Source: Inonotus obliquus
Taxonomy: Eukaryota; Basidiomycota; Agaricomycetes; Hymenochaetales; Hymenochaetaceae
Length of the DNA: 64,000 bases
Direction: 5' to 3'
Assembly (NCBI GenBank): GCA_032164295.1
Contig: JAJHTX010000007.1
Coordinates: 1,400,501 to 1,464,500, forward strand
Shown: positions 47,003 through 59,100 of the stretch, in pieces
Position numbering within the stretch: the first letter of the stretch is position 1
How the letters are laid out: each line of letters opens with the position of its first letter
Program-made: the position numbers and the translations under genes
Notes under the pieces: generated by a model
Databases searched by the model: none
What the model was told of the DNA's origin: nothing
Seen by the model: the letters and a program-made list of their open reading frames with translations, nothing else

Positions 47003-48219
47003 TGCATTGAAGGTAACATCTAGTAAGAACCGGATATTGGTATAGGGGTGACCCCAACATCACATCACCAAGAAGCAGTCTGCACCCGTGAAGGTTTGGC
47101 ACAATTCCCTAGATCCTGTATGACGTCGAGATCGGAAAGGGAGGGGGCAAAAGGAGGAGGACTTATCAGATTTACACGGTTGACATTACTATCACCAGGC
47201 CTGAGTAATAATTCTATACGCTAAACTACATCTCCAATGTAAGGAGAAGCCAACACACTCAACCTAAGGATCGAGATATTTGTCATTCACCATCATCAGC
47301 AAAACAGCATGCGAGAACTTCACTACTATGCCATGTGCCATCAGAGGTGCCAAAAGGACACCAACGGTCACAATAAGGCTAACAGACAGAAGGGGCATAC
47401 TACAACACATAAACAACTCGTCAACAGGATTGTACTTACAGTCAACACTTGAGTACTTCTCCCATGAGGTCAATGGAAGGGACATTGTCGTACTCAAAGA
47501 CTAAGCTAGCAGACAATCAGAGAATACACAAAGAAGAATGTTTGAAGTTAGCGATGGGGGGCAAGAAGTCTCGTTGATCACAACTTGTCGTTTGCAAGAG
47601 TGCGCATTGTAGAACCCGATACAAGAGATCCAGAACTACAAAAGCTGGACAAGGCCAGCTGCAGCCCAAGTCTGCACCGGTAGAGGTAAGCCAGACAATT
47701 AACCTTCTCTCACTGGCTTTACTGTACTTACGAGGTACAGCATTGAGATGGGCTATGCCCCCTTGGAAGAACAGCACACATCAGATGACTAAACACCAGA
47801 AGGTAGAGAGGATACCAAAGCCGAGGTGGCTATGGTGGACTCTCCACCCCTTTTATACTAAATTAGACTGTGGGACTATCTACGACATTAAGTATGCATG
47901 GACCAATGTCAAAGATAGTGCACAGACCAACTAGTGTCAGTCGGTAGTTTAGTCTTTTATATAACCGGAAAAAAAGAAGTGAGAGATTGTAGGTTTGAGT
48001 TACAACGTCGAAAAATTAAAGAATGGATGACGGAAAAGGAAAAGAAGGGATCGAATAATGCTTGTGAAAAGTACGTCGTAATATAGTCCTTCTTTTATTC
48101 ACTTTGATTATACAACTATCTACAATATTGATGGTGCACAGATTAACACTGTTAAATGTGCACAGACTAAGGTAAGTCAGTCGCCAGATCACTACTATAA
48201 AGAAAAGAAAAATAAGAAA
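47003..48219 (+). mobile_element. Degenerate retroelement interior
   Basis: The plus strand at 47,280-47,504 reads FTIISKTACENFTTMPC, then VTIRLTDRRGILQHINNSST and HEVNGRDIVVL, a spacing that resembles a retroelement aspartic protease region after its lost DSG motif. Beyond it only stop-broken frames are seen. It follows an LTR-like unit, which supports a decayed retrotransposon interior. Confidence 0.35.
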
Positions 48220-49283
48220 TTGTTAGGAGAACATTCCCAATGACCTGAGCTGAGCATATTATATAAGAAGGAGGGATGAGGAGTGAGAGAGTATAACTCC
48301 TACCACCTCTATCTCTAGGAGAAAATAAGAAAGAGGACATACACAGAAGGGTGTTCTTGGAGAAGGGAGAAGTATGGTGCAATTGTCAAAGGAGACAAGA
48401 ATAGAAGATGTGTAGCTAACAAACCTACAACTACTAACCATAAGGGCTTTAGTAGAGAGGATGAGATGTTACTCATATAGCATGTCAAGAAGGAGATATG
48501 AGACCTAGTAGTTAATCTACCAAGCCAAGTAGTGAGCACCATTACAGATGATGACAAGGGAAGGAAAACATAGCATATGAGGCTACTATATTAGGCATCG
48601 GAAAGGATTGGAGAAAGGGTGAACTTGCAGACTTACACAATGACAGAGATGTCATCAGGCTTTGATTAGTAATAATCTCTACTAATATACTATGTTGAGG
48701 AAGAAAAAGACTAACACACTCTATCAAAGATTAGGAGGACTTGACTAAGGCAGAGATATTCTTTATTTATTAGAGAAGTCTTGTACTTACAGAACTAAGA
48801 TTGATCTACCTAGACAATATTAGGTAGAATCTACAAGGAGAATCCTAAGCAACATCAGATAGACTGTTTACATGTAACTGTAGCAACTCATGGATAGGAT
48901 TAGCAATACATAGCCAACATCACATGCTTCTCCAATAAGGTTATAGAGGAGGGTTATTGTCAACTAGCATACTAGACTAGATGTGATCAGAGAATAGTAT
49001 AAGAGACCTTTGTCAGGAGAGAACAACAGAAGTAGGACTGAAAGAGCTTAGACAGAGCCTTGCCGACATCTCTAAAGAGACTCAAGCATAAAGAGGTGAT
49101 GAAGAGTAGAACAACAATGGAGAGGTGACTCTGGCAATTAGATTAGACAATATCAGACCTAATGCACTTACAATGTATTCCAAGTGAGCTGTGCCCCTTA
49201 GAAAGGGAGAAAGCACACAGGGCTTAGACCTAGCACCTAGAGGATGAAGAAATATCATAGCAGATTGCTCTGGTGGCCCTAGT
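48220..49283. repeat. Second copy of the 1.1-kb segment
   Basis: Same word order as 42,690-43,795. The words AGTCCTTCTTTTATTCACTT occur at about 48,088 and again at about 49,281, marking a tandem period of about 1.2 kb. Confidence 0.6.
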
Positions 49284-50229
49284 CCTTCTTTTATTCACTT
49301 TGATTATGAAGACTATCTACAATATTGATGGTGTACAGACTAAGGCAAGTTAGTTACTAGGTTACTATTTCAAAGAAAAGGAAAATAAGAAATGAGAGGT
49401 TCTGAGATCAATTCACAACATTGGAAGAATAAAAGAAAGAAGGACAAAGATGATGAAAAAAGGAAGTAGATAATGTAATGAAAAGGCAGATCCTAATAAA
49501 AATGAGAGATCATAGGTTCAGTTTATGACGTTAGCAGAATAAAAGAAAAGGAAGAATGCAAATGTATCTATAAAACCAAGAAAGGGCTAACATCATATAA
49601 TGCATCTGCATTGTCCTGCACAAGGTGGACAGTCATACAATATTAGAAAATGAAGGAAGGAAAGATGATTAAAAAGGAAACAGATAATGCAAAGAAAAGG
49701 CAGATCCTAACACAAAGTCCATTTTCCATCTGCTTTCTAAAATGAAATGTTTTCATCTCTGATGTTACACAAGTGCCATTGTTTTTACAAACAGCTGTAC
49801 AAGAAAGATAGAAAACATCAAAATACAAGTAAGTTACAACTTGTTATAATTTCCTTAATTTTTCCAGAGTTTTTTGAGGAAGGGAGGGAGAGAGCATGCA
49901 CAATAAGAGGCAAGAATAAGATGGTCATGCACTTTGCAGATCAACATACCATCCATAGTTTAGCTTGCAAGAAATGAAAGTCCAAATTTTAGTCATTTTA
50001 GTCATTGCGGCTGTGTCGCCCGAGGCTTATTATTTTACATAATAAGACACCATAATCTGGGTGGCAGAGGCACTCACATCTTCCAGACCAGATAATCCTC
50101 CTACCAGCAAATCACCCATCAGTATATCTGGTGTCACGAGGAGAAGAAAAGGGAAAATTGGCTGCACGAAAGACACTTGTAAGCTACAGTTATTTACAGC
50201 TGTTGAAAAGTTGACCAGTCGCTTTCCCA
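49284..50229. other. Decayed repeat edge and 3' flank of the first host gene
   Basis: Up to about 49,720 the sequence is purine-rich, with repeated AATGAGAG/AGATCCTAA words and no gene. From about 50,000 base composition changes to that of the gene island; 50,030-50,229 should include the 3' UTR of the minus-strand gene. Confidence 0.5.
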
Positions 50230-51942
50230 TTACTTTCGCAAGAGGCGTTCGTGTATCTCGGCACCCTTTAGCCTCGCTCTCAGATAATCTAAGCGTTGCT
50301 GATACCTCATGTTGATCTCCGCTCTTCGTCGCTCGAGTTCGTACAATTGAGCATCTTCGCTCATCGTCACCAGGTGATTGTCCATATCCGGGACACTGAG
50401 GCCTGACATACAAATGATTAGAGAGGCAGGAAAAGAACCGATTATTGACAAACCTTGGCTGACCAGCCACCTTTCATCAGAATTTGGGAAGACTATTGAG
50501 CTGGGGTCAGCCAGAGAACGATTAGAAACTAAATCCTTTCCCGACATAGAGATATGCTGCTGAGATAGCGTCCGAGAAGTCATAGATCGGGAGTAGTTTG
50601 ATGCTGCGTCGAACGACTCCAGATGGTGCCGCGAATGAAGCGAGAGAGAAGCAACAACAGTTTGTTGCTCAGCTTCAACTGCACGGATAGCGGCACGGAT
50701 ATCTGCGGCGGATCGTAGTCGATCTACATTGCCATCCAATGACAGAAGCCGAGATGATAGATGCTTCGGATTAAAAGACGAGGGGGGCGGTTCGTTGCCG
50801 CGTAGACTCCTTGTGCTTCCACGAGACATCCCACCGATATCAGAGGCGGTTGCTGTGCTTCGTATCGATCGCTTTGAGGATACAGACCGTAGGTCCGGAG
50901 GTATATGCTGCGAGCGGGTTGTCTTCAGAGAAGCACTGGACGGCTGCCGTCCTAGCTCTCGGGGGTTAGAGTTGAGAGCGGGTGATATGGGCATACGAGA
51001 CCCGGACGAGAAAATGGATATTCGGTCCTGCTCATCAGTGCCTCGATCGTGTGATGCTCTCCTCCGCAAACGGTGAAATAAGGTAGAGACGGAGGATCGA
51101 TTCGTAGTCTGGGTTAATAAAGAAGGAGCACGACTAGAGTTTACCGTTAAGCAGTCGCTCCGGGATCCGGATGGTAATTCTTCAACGTTGTCAGCGTCAC
51201 AAACATAATACGAAGACCTGACTTACGCAAGACGACTGGCTCGACGGATTTTACCACTGGCGTTTCCACTGGCGGGGCGGAATGGGTCGCAAAGCTATTG
51301 AATAGGTTCTGTCTCAGAACGCGATAGTCATCATCACTGGAGAGTATCAGTCCTAAGTGAGTACGGAGGAGTGAAAGTCATCACAACCCACTTCAGTAAT
51401 CCCTCTTTATGGGCAGCCGCAAGTTCATTGAGTTTGTGAGCGAGTGTAACCCTATTGCCATGCTTTTCAGACAAACCCTCGAGGCTGAAACCGAAGCTCG
51501 GACATACGTTGCAACGTCAGAGGATGTTCTTCGAGTCCCAGGCTGTTGTGATGAACGACGTTCTATGTCATTATCACTTAGGTTATAATATGGCGAAGTA
51601 CGTGACGACGGGTGATTGGACGAGTTGATAGACGGAATATCGGTTGCAAGACTGGATTTACTGAGATTAATTTGACGCCTTTTCCTTCCATTCTAAGAAA
51701 TGAGTAGGGTGAAATGCAGCGAGAGTTAGGTCGACTCACGAATCGTGCCCGAATTATCTGTGCAACTGATGATCTATCTGAATGCCCAGACGGCGATACC
51801 TCACTATGGCTCAGCGGTATAGAGGATGGATCAACCTTCCGCAGTGCGAAGAATCCCATATCAGCATGCCGCCAATAGTGACCTGCACTTTGGCAATTTC
51901 TTGAAGGACAGGACGATGGAGAACGACAGGAGAAAAGACCAT
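50230..51942 (-). CDS. Serine-rich coiled-coil protein of unknown function (480 aa, 7 exons)
   Basis: My splice model joins 51942-51883, 51835-51740, 51692-51508, 51484-51392, 51336-51227, 51179-50454 and 50402-50230; all introns are GT-AG and all phases agree. The start MVFSPVVLHRPVLQEIAKVQ leads to a Ser-rich region, then a helical segment (LAHKLNELAAAHKEGLLNDD followed by DYRVLRQNLF). A long Ser/Arg-rich disordered middle follows, with AADIRAAIRAVEAEQQTVV, and a C-terminal coiled coil (DAQLYELERRRAEINMRYQQ, RLDYLRARLKGAEIHERLL). The GLL-(N/D)-D-(D/E)-YR-LRQ motif recurs, as I recall, in uncharacterised fungal proteins; no enzyme motif is seen. The frame stays open upstream to an ATG at 52,065, which would overlap the divergent neighbour, so 51,942 is preferred. 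Function unknown. Confidence 0.75.
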
Positions 51943-52037
51943 GAGAGATGAGCTTCCAGTTGCGATCACGTGCCGGTCGCTTGCTCGGAACCAGATTTGA
52001 TCAAGCACTGAAGCAGAGGTTTCTGTTCCCACTTCTG
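51943..52037. promoter_or_regulatory. Short divergent promoter region
   Basis: Only 95 bp separate the chosen starts of the coiled-coil gene (minus) and the histone-fold gene (plus), so the two must share or overlap regulatory DNA. No TATA box is visible. Confidence 0.4.
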
Positions 52038-52754
52038 ATGGACCAGAGCATAGCAGATTCCACACAAACCGCTAGCAAAAGCAGCAAGAGTCAAACTCAG
52101 TCAGCTAAACTGAGCGGCCTAGCTCTGCGAGAGGAGGGTCGTAGCTTGTTGCCCATCTCCAGAGTACAAAGAATCATCAAGGCCGATAAAGCGAGCTCAC
52201 ATCCTCTCACCTAAAGAGCTTTGCTCATGAGCCTCTTTTAGGATTTACCCATTGTGGCCAAGGATGCTGTGTTCGCCATTTCTGTTGCTGCAGTGCGTTT
52301 TATCCTGGATTGAAGCTTGAATAACGGTGACCCTTGTCGGAGGGATAGGAAGAATTCATCAAACGAATGACAGCTGCATCCCAGCGTCAAGCTGAACGTG
52401 AGAACAGGTCTACTGTCCAGAGAAGGGACCTAGGTGGGTAATAGTATCTTTACCTTACTTTTCCTATACATTGAATTCAGGGAATGCAAGCCACTGTCGC
52501 CTCAAGGGCGGATGAATTCCTCTTTCTAGAGGGTACGTGATGTGTATATGCGGGATGCCTCCCGATGATCTGACGTTCCAATCAGATGTTCTGACCTGGT
52601 CGTTCGAGGAAAAGTCACAAGCTTCCAAGAAACCGAGCAAGAAGACGAAGGAGGCGACGGAAGGAAAGTCTACTATTCCAGTCGGTCCTGCTACTATCAT
52701 CAAAGAGTGCGTGTGTTTCCTTTCCAACGCGTGGTCAACTTATCTCATAGGTAA
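52038..52754 (+). CDS. Histone-fold protein, Dpb3/CHRAC type (DNA polymerase epsilon or chromatin-remodelling subunit)
   Basis: Exons 52038-52190, 52242-52292, 52349-52433, 52491-52532, 52586-52706 and 52751-52754 give about 151 aa. The spliced protein has a short Ser/Lys-rich N-terminus, then LPISRVQRIIKADKDLPIVA (loop L1 and helix start), KDAVFAISVAAEEFIKRM (long alpha-2) and RSTVQRRDLATVASRADEFL followed by FLEDVLTWSF. This matches the CBF/NF-Y histone-fold family member that dimerises with a partner in Pol epsilon (Dpb3-Dpb4) or CHRAC. A Lys-rich tail ends it. The first intron appears to be GC-AG (GCGAGC...TTTTAG). The last intron is less certain: without it the ORF ends at 52,773 (172 aa) with a hydrophobic tail. 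NF-Y-type or other histone-fold roles are possible alternatives. Confidence 0.72.
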
Positions 52755-53176
52755 TGCTAGGTTCTTGGACTAGGTGATACAATTAGCTCCTAGATGGAGA
52801 GAAAGGTGTGCGATGGCGTTTGCCTTTCGCCGGAGTAACATGACGCCTATAACGCGTTCGTGTAATCTTATGTATTCTACTCTGCACTTGAATGACACTG
52901 CTGAAGCAGGTACACTCTGGGTGTTTGTTCTGTTATTCTAGTCCAGACTCCATAAGTAAGTAAGTATCAATGAATAGCTAGAAAGATCGACGCGTAAATC
53001 AAAGTCTTCTTTTGGCAATACAAAAGATCGACTGTCCTTTTATAATTCTGAGCCTCCTGGGCGCATTGCGCTGCCTCTTCACAATCTTTTCCTTGCCAGA
53101 GACTTTGTGAGGCCATCTCTCCGGTGACAGCGCGACTCGCTTACAATCAAGGCCCGAACCAGCCACACATCGCGGA
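52755..53176. other. Intergenic region
   Basis: No gene is seen. It should hold the 3' end of the histone-fold gene and the promoter of the cohesin-loader gene. Confidence 0.5.
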
Positions 53177-56100
53177 ATGCACTCTTCACGGGAATTCGAT
53201 GAGAGTGGAACCAGTGGCAATTCCTCCTTCCGTCAGACCCAGCAGTTACTCAGTACCTACCCATTTGCATCTGCAACACCATCAACTCATGGTACGCACA
53301 TTCTCAGCTGCTGAGGATCAGGCATGCTCAGAGTATTGATTTGTGGCCCCGACAGTGGCACGTCATCTCAGTAACCTCTCTCTGTGTGCTTCCCCTCCTT
53401 CCTATATACAGCCGGCGTATTACACCACTCCAGCAACATACGGCCAGGCATTAATGTACCAAAATGAACTTTCCCATCTCTCGGCAATGCATGTTCCTCA
53501 TAGCGGACCCGAAAGGACGTACTGGGATACCTCACGAAGTGACGTGTTTCGTGCTATGCCGGATCACTCTATGTCAGAGTAAAGTGTCTATTCATAATAC
53601 GCCCACACAGGCATTGACCAACTATACAGCTCCTACTCGGGATCATCTACCGAGAGCAATATGCTGTCAGCAGCCTCAGCCTATCAGCTAGCGCCCTTCG
53701 CACAGTCTGTGATTCAACACGAAGCGCCTTATAATGCATATCCCACCCCACCACCTGCCTCAATGACATTCTCGTCTTCGTCATCCTCGCTAGCTAATGC
53801 ACTAGGATCACCGACGACGAATAAGATGGGGCTGGAATATCAAGAATCCACTGACTTAAAGACTAATGTACATGATTCAGATCGATTCTTTGACGCCTTT
53901 CTAGATGAACGACTGCAGGAATTGCCGGGTGCGCATCAGGCAGGAGTTATGCGTTCGCATTTTCCTCCTTCAACACCCAAAACCAAACTAGCCAGTCCGG
54001 ACCCATTGTATATTGGTGGTTTGAAAGAAGACGCTTTTGCACAAGCAACGCCAAGAAGCTCTTCGAAAAAGCGGAAGTTCGTGGAGGTGCTCATTGAAAC
54101 GCCCACCAAGCAGCCGTCTACGAAGAAGTCTGTTTCGTCGCTCCGAACTTTACCCATCCCAGATATATCGACGCGAAATCGAGATCCTAAACCGGTGACA
54201 CCTTCCCGCACGCCTAGGATGCAAGTATATGTCGAAATAACTCCAAAGCACTTAGTCACTCCGTCTCGATCCCAGGTGGAAACCTATGCGTCCAGTCCAG
54301 ACTTTGGAGGCTATGGTACGGATGAATTCAGTAAACAACCAATCCGCTCACCGACGAAGAGAACAGGGGAAAGGGATGATAGAGGTGTGTAGATCTCTCA
54401 ACATCTGATGCCGAGATTGAGCGTGTGTATGTGTAGTCCCGCTCGAGAAGTTTCTTAGCCTGGTGGATGAAATATTCGAAGCCGATGATAACGTCGCGCC
54501 GGACGCGGAGATCGATTCCTTGCCTGCAACCTTCTTTTCACCCCTTACCACGGATCCAGCCCGACCAAGTTTACACCCAGCCATTGTCGTAAGGCTGACG
54601 AAGGCAATCGGTAGGGTGGCTCGGCCTACGAAGCGTCTGCGCCTCGCATCAACTCACTGGGATGGAGCGGGTTCAGGAAGCCCTCGTAAAACTGGTGGAA
54701 TGGCAGAAGTTGATATTCAGACGCTCACACGGCTGCTGAAAATTTTGGAAAGAAGCGTACATATGGGCGAGGAACTGGATCCCTTCGGCTTGGTAGGGTC
54801 TACAAACCAGAGGTCGAATGGTCTACCCGGGAATCCTTCAACGACCAACGATAGCTCTCATGGACAGACCGACACATCCAGAAGCATTACGGGACCTGCT
54901 GGACAGGACTCAGCCGTGGATATGGGGGCGGAAGATTTTTCTAGACTTGAGACATCGCTCGAAGTTGCTCGAGAGAGCCTATTAGCAGGGGAGTGTTGCC
55001 TGACTTTGCTGACCAGTGATCGACTTGCGAAACAGGTATGCAAAGCATTCAATTGAGCCATGGACGGGAATCTCATATTGTACCGCAGTTATTTTTTGAA
55101 GACCTCATTTCGTCTTGCCTAGTAGTCATCAAGAATACTTTGACGAAAATCATCTACCCCTTCGTTGAAGCACCTTCGCTGGATCCTCGGGATTCCTCGC
55201 CATTGCTAATGAATGTACTAAAACGAGCTTCGGGAGGCTCTTGCCTCGTCGACCTTACAAGGCACCGGCGTCTGATTGGAGACATTTTCCAAGCTGTCAC
55301 CTCTGTCTTTCCTCGTATCAATAGCCTTGTCTGTTCAGACGGCCTTTCCATGCCTGAGACCATTATAATTCCCGCAGTGTATATCGCTATCGGTCCCTTT
55401 TTTATAATTGAAGCCAGTCCTGATGGTGACGCAAAGGCCAAGAAGGATTCTGCGGTTCCAATCATCGCGGAAACTTTAGGCACCAGCGGGATGCGTGGTC
55501 TCCGTCTTGAGGCCCTATCCCTCGTGCGAAGTGTTTGTCTTTTATTATCATACAGGAAAGGCGATAATGCTAAAGGCCGCGAATCTTTTAGATATTCGCG
55601 TATCACGAAGATCAGAGGTCCTGGATAATTGAAGAAATTCTGACCTCATTGGTCAGACTGTCAGATTCAAAGCAGAAAGCAGGCGTATTTAGGTGAGTTT
55701 CGCTTGTGCGTCTGGCATGTCCCCTGTGTATTAACCAACCATTCTATTGGCGCAGATTACGGGATGGACGGTCCATTCGCACTGTCTCTGCCTTACTTCT
55801 TCAGCTTGTCCAGACGTCAGCGCACGGCGTCCGCGTCCAAGCTCGTCAGCTAAAGAAGTTACGCCAGCAGCAGATTGCTCTGAAGCGGTACGATAGTAGT
55901 ACCGCTAGTCATGAGTCTCCAGTTGACCAGCTTACTATGGAAGTATGCAGTATTTTTCTCCGTTGTTTGATTCTGCTCGTTAAGACCGATGTTTCTGTCC
56001 AGGAGGCTGGTTTATATACTTCTGGTCTTGAGGCCCCGACAAAGGCCGCAAAAGCGATCGTTGTATTCCTTACTCAAAGATCCGGTAGAGGCAAATCAAC

Positions 56101-59100
56101 TAAGAACACAAATGAGCTCGAATACCGAAGTATTCTCGACAACCTCATATCCGATCTCCTGGTCGTCCTGTTTTGGCCAGAGTGGCCCGCGGCGAGTCTT
56201 GTATTGAGTATTGTTTGCAAATACATGGTTAGTTCTCTCCCTTATGCGACAACCCGAGCTTCTGCCATATTCTCATCTGCCATTAAATAGATTTCGTCCT
56301 TGGATGATGTGAAGACCTCCAACAATGATAATAATGCTTCGAAAGCGCTCGCTCTCGACCATTTGGGCGTCATCGCAGCTCGATTACGATCCAATGCTTT
56401 GAAATGTAACAAGGGGAACATCGATGAAACATCGAGTAACTCCCAGGCGCGGACAAATAGTCTTGACGATGTACGAACTATGAATTATTCTGGAGGCGAC
56501 GGGTGCTGAATTCTGCTAGCTTTTATCCAGGATGGACAACGAAGGTTTAGAAAGGCTTATCGGTGTCCATCAAGAAATTTCCTCTCATCTGTCGAAGCGC
56601 TCAGCCGAGGATCATGCTTATGAGGTAGGCGACTAGCCGATAGCTGTTGAATGTCCCGTTGATTTAGAGCAGAGCGCCCGAGAACTGGATGCTGTCATGT
56701 GGGGTCAGGATCTTGCGACAGCCTTCGTCCAGTTGAATCAACCGCTAGAGGATGAATCATTGGGCCTTGCATCGAATAGCAGATGCCATGCTTTCATCAG
56801 AAAGTTAAAGTCTGCGCTCCAGGATGTCTGGAAGGATGCTCCGACAGATGTATTCGATAACACGTACGGCCCTGTCTTCCGTCGTAGAAGAACTATGAAT
56901 TAATCTGCACACAGGACCCAAGAAGAGATAGACAGGGCTGACCGTCTATCCGAACAACTCGGGACTACACAGATATTGAAAAGCGCCTTCGATCCGATAC
57001 TAAATGTGATAGTACTTGCTCTAGATGCCCCTATTGTATTTGTCAGGACGAAAGCGCTGCGTGCATTAAGTCACATACTGACAGTTGATGCGTCTGTGCT
57101 CTCTAAGGTGAGAACATTTCCGGTGACACTTATATGATTCTAATGTCCCGTCTAGGCAAACGTTCGGCAGGCCATTGAAAGCCACCTCCTAGACAGCTCC
57201 CCGCAGGTCCGAGATGCTGCTGTGGAATTGATCGGAAAATATATGATAGATTCTCCCGTCGTGGCCGGCGAGTATTATCAGAAAGTAGCGGAACGCATCG
57301 CAGTGCGTGGATCAGTCTGGTTTCGTAACAAGCATATTCAAACCAATATTATAGGATACCGGTTTAGGCGTTCGGAAACGGGTGATCAAATTGCTGAAGG
57401 CGTTCTATCAGGTCACCGGTAACTTGGAACGAAAAATAGATACTTGCTCTAAACTGGTCCTACGAATGTTGGACGAAGATGAGACTGTCAAGGTCTGTCT
57501 ATCGGTTTCTCAATAGTATTTGACCTTATCATTGTTTGTCCTTAGGACTTGTCTGCCAAAACGCTGGAAGAACTCTGGTTTCCGACGACACTGGCAACAA
57601 GCCACGCAGATAGGGCTAGTAATATGTCCACGGTTGCCGTAATCATGGGTGTCTGTGCCATCTTTAAGGACCGCCAGTCCCCTCTGGAAGAGGTCCTTAA
57701 TAAGATATTGGGTGGTCGAGAAGATAACGACGAGTCGTCAACGTCTGCTGTTCGTGTCAGGTTCAGTGAGATGTATGATACGATGATCGACGGGCTGGTT
57801 GAAGCCTCTAACTTCGTCAGTTTTGTAAGAGCAAGCGCCCTTGACACCTTTCTCTCTTGACTCACCTCTTAATAGACAACCACAAGCTGCATTCGAGCAA
57901 TCCATTTATTCACAACTGCATTCCCATCAGTCATGACTGGTCCCAAGGCATTGGTTCTGCTGCCCTATCTAAAGAACTCAGCATCGGTAAATCGATTGCC
58001 TTGACGTATCTCTACAGTATGGCATCTAACTTCCTCTCAAACAGAATGAGGACATTGTTGCATCCGACTACATATTGAAAATGTACCGGGTTGCCATTCC
58101 GCATATGTCAAAGACCTCCATAAAATTCGGACATGAGTTGCAATCCATACTTCAGCCAATGGTGCTTAAACCTAACATACACGGTACTGTAAGTCGCACG
58201 CTTGTAGTCTATCTAAGTAACGCCCAGGTCTAACAGAGTCACTAGTCTCTGCAAGAAGTCGTGGCGTGCCTGTGTGCTGTAGTTCAGCACTTGACTCACG
58301 ACTCTGTGCGTATTATTGCTTTATTAAAGTCGTGCATCGGTAAGGCGTTCGGTCGTCACTGAGGAGTAATTGCTCATTGCACGCTAGCGAGGTTGCGACA
58401 ATTCATAAACAGACCGAGTGCATGTCTGAATCCGAACGATGCTCGTACTCTGCACATTCTGGTGGTCATTGTGTCACTCCTCGGAGAACACTTTGATTTC
58501 GACCGGCTTAGGACTGAAAGTACTGAGTTATCGGTTCAGTTAGACTCTATCGAAAAAGTAAGCTTGTGCACTGGCATCAAAACGACTCTTCTGAGCTACA
58601 ATGAAGGGTCCCATTGTCGAGTACATATACAAGTGTCTCCTGCAGCTTTACGAGAAATACACCAATGGTGTATCCCGAGGAAGATTTCTCGCTTGCCTAG
58701 GCTTCCTGTTTCGCGCCCAACCGACTTTAATGACATGGGAAAGTTCAGCGATGATAATGGACGCCATATTCACATCACCCGAGGACGATAATCGAGCACG
58801 ACTTCTCAAGCTCATGCAAGAGTTTTTATCGTCGGAGAGCTCTAAACATACTGCGCCGCAGACCAGTAAGTACGAAATTGTTTGACAATGCCTCGCTCAT
58901 CTTTTTGCTCTTGATAGCAGACAGGTTGAATTCGACAAAATCCAGCAAAGGGATAGACATGGAAGAATTAGTGGGGAATACGCATGGATTTGCAGAATCT
59001 GGGTACGGTTATTGAATTTGTACTTTTACGACGTTCATGCCATTGACTGGTCATAGCGTCTCCTCTGCGGTGGTGCAGCGTTATCTAAACCAGATTCTCG

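Noticed and set aside
55154..55606. 150-aa minus-strand ORF inside SCC2
   Set aside because: It lies antisense to a strongly conserved exon of SCC2; the plus frame carries the family's motifs.
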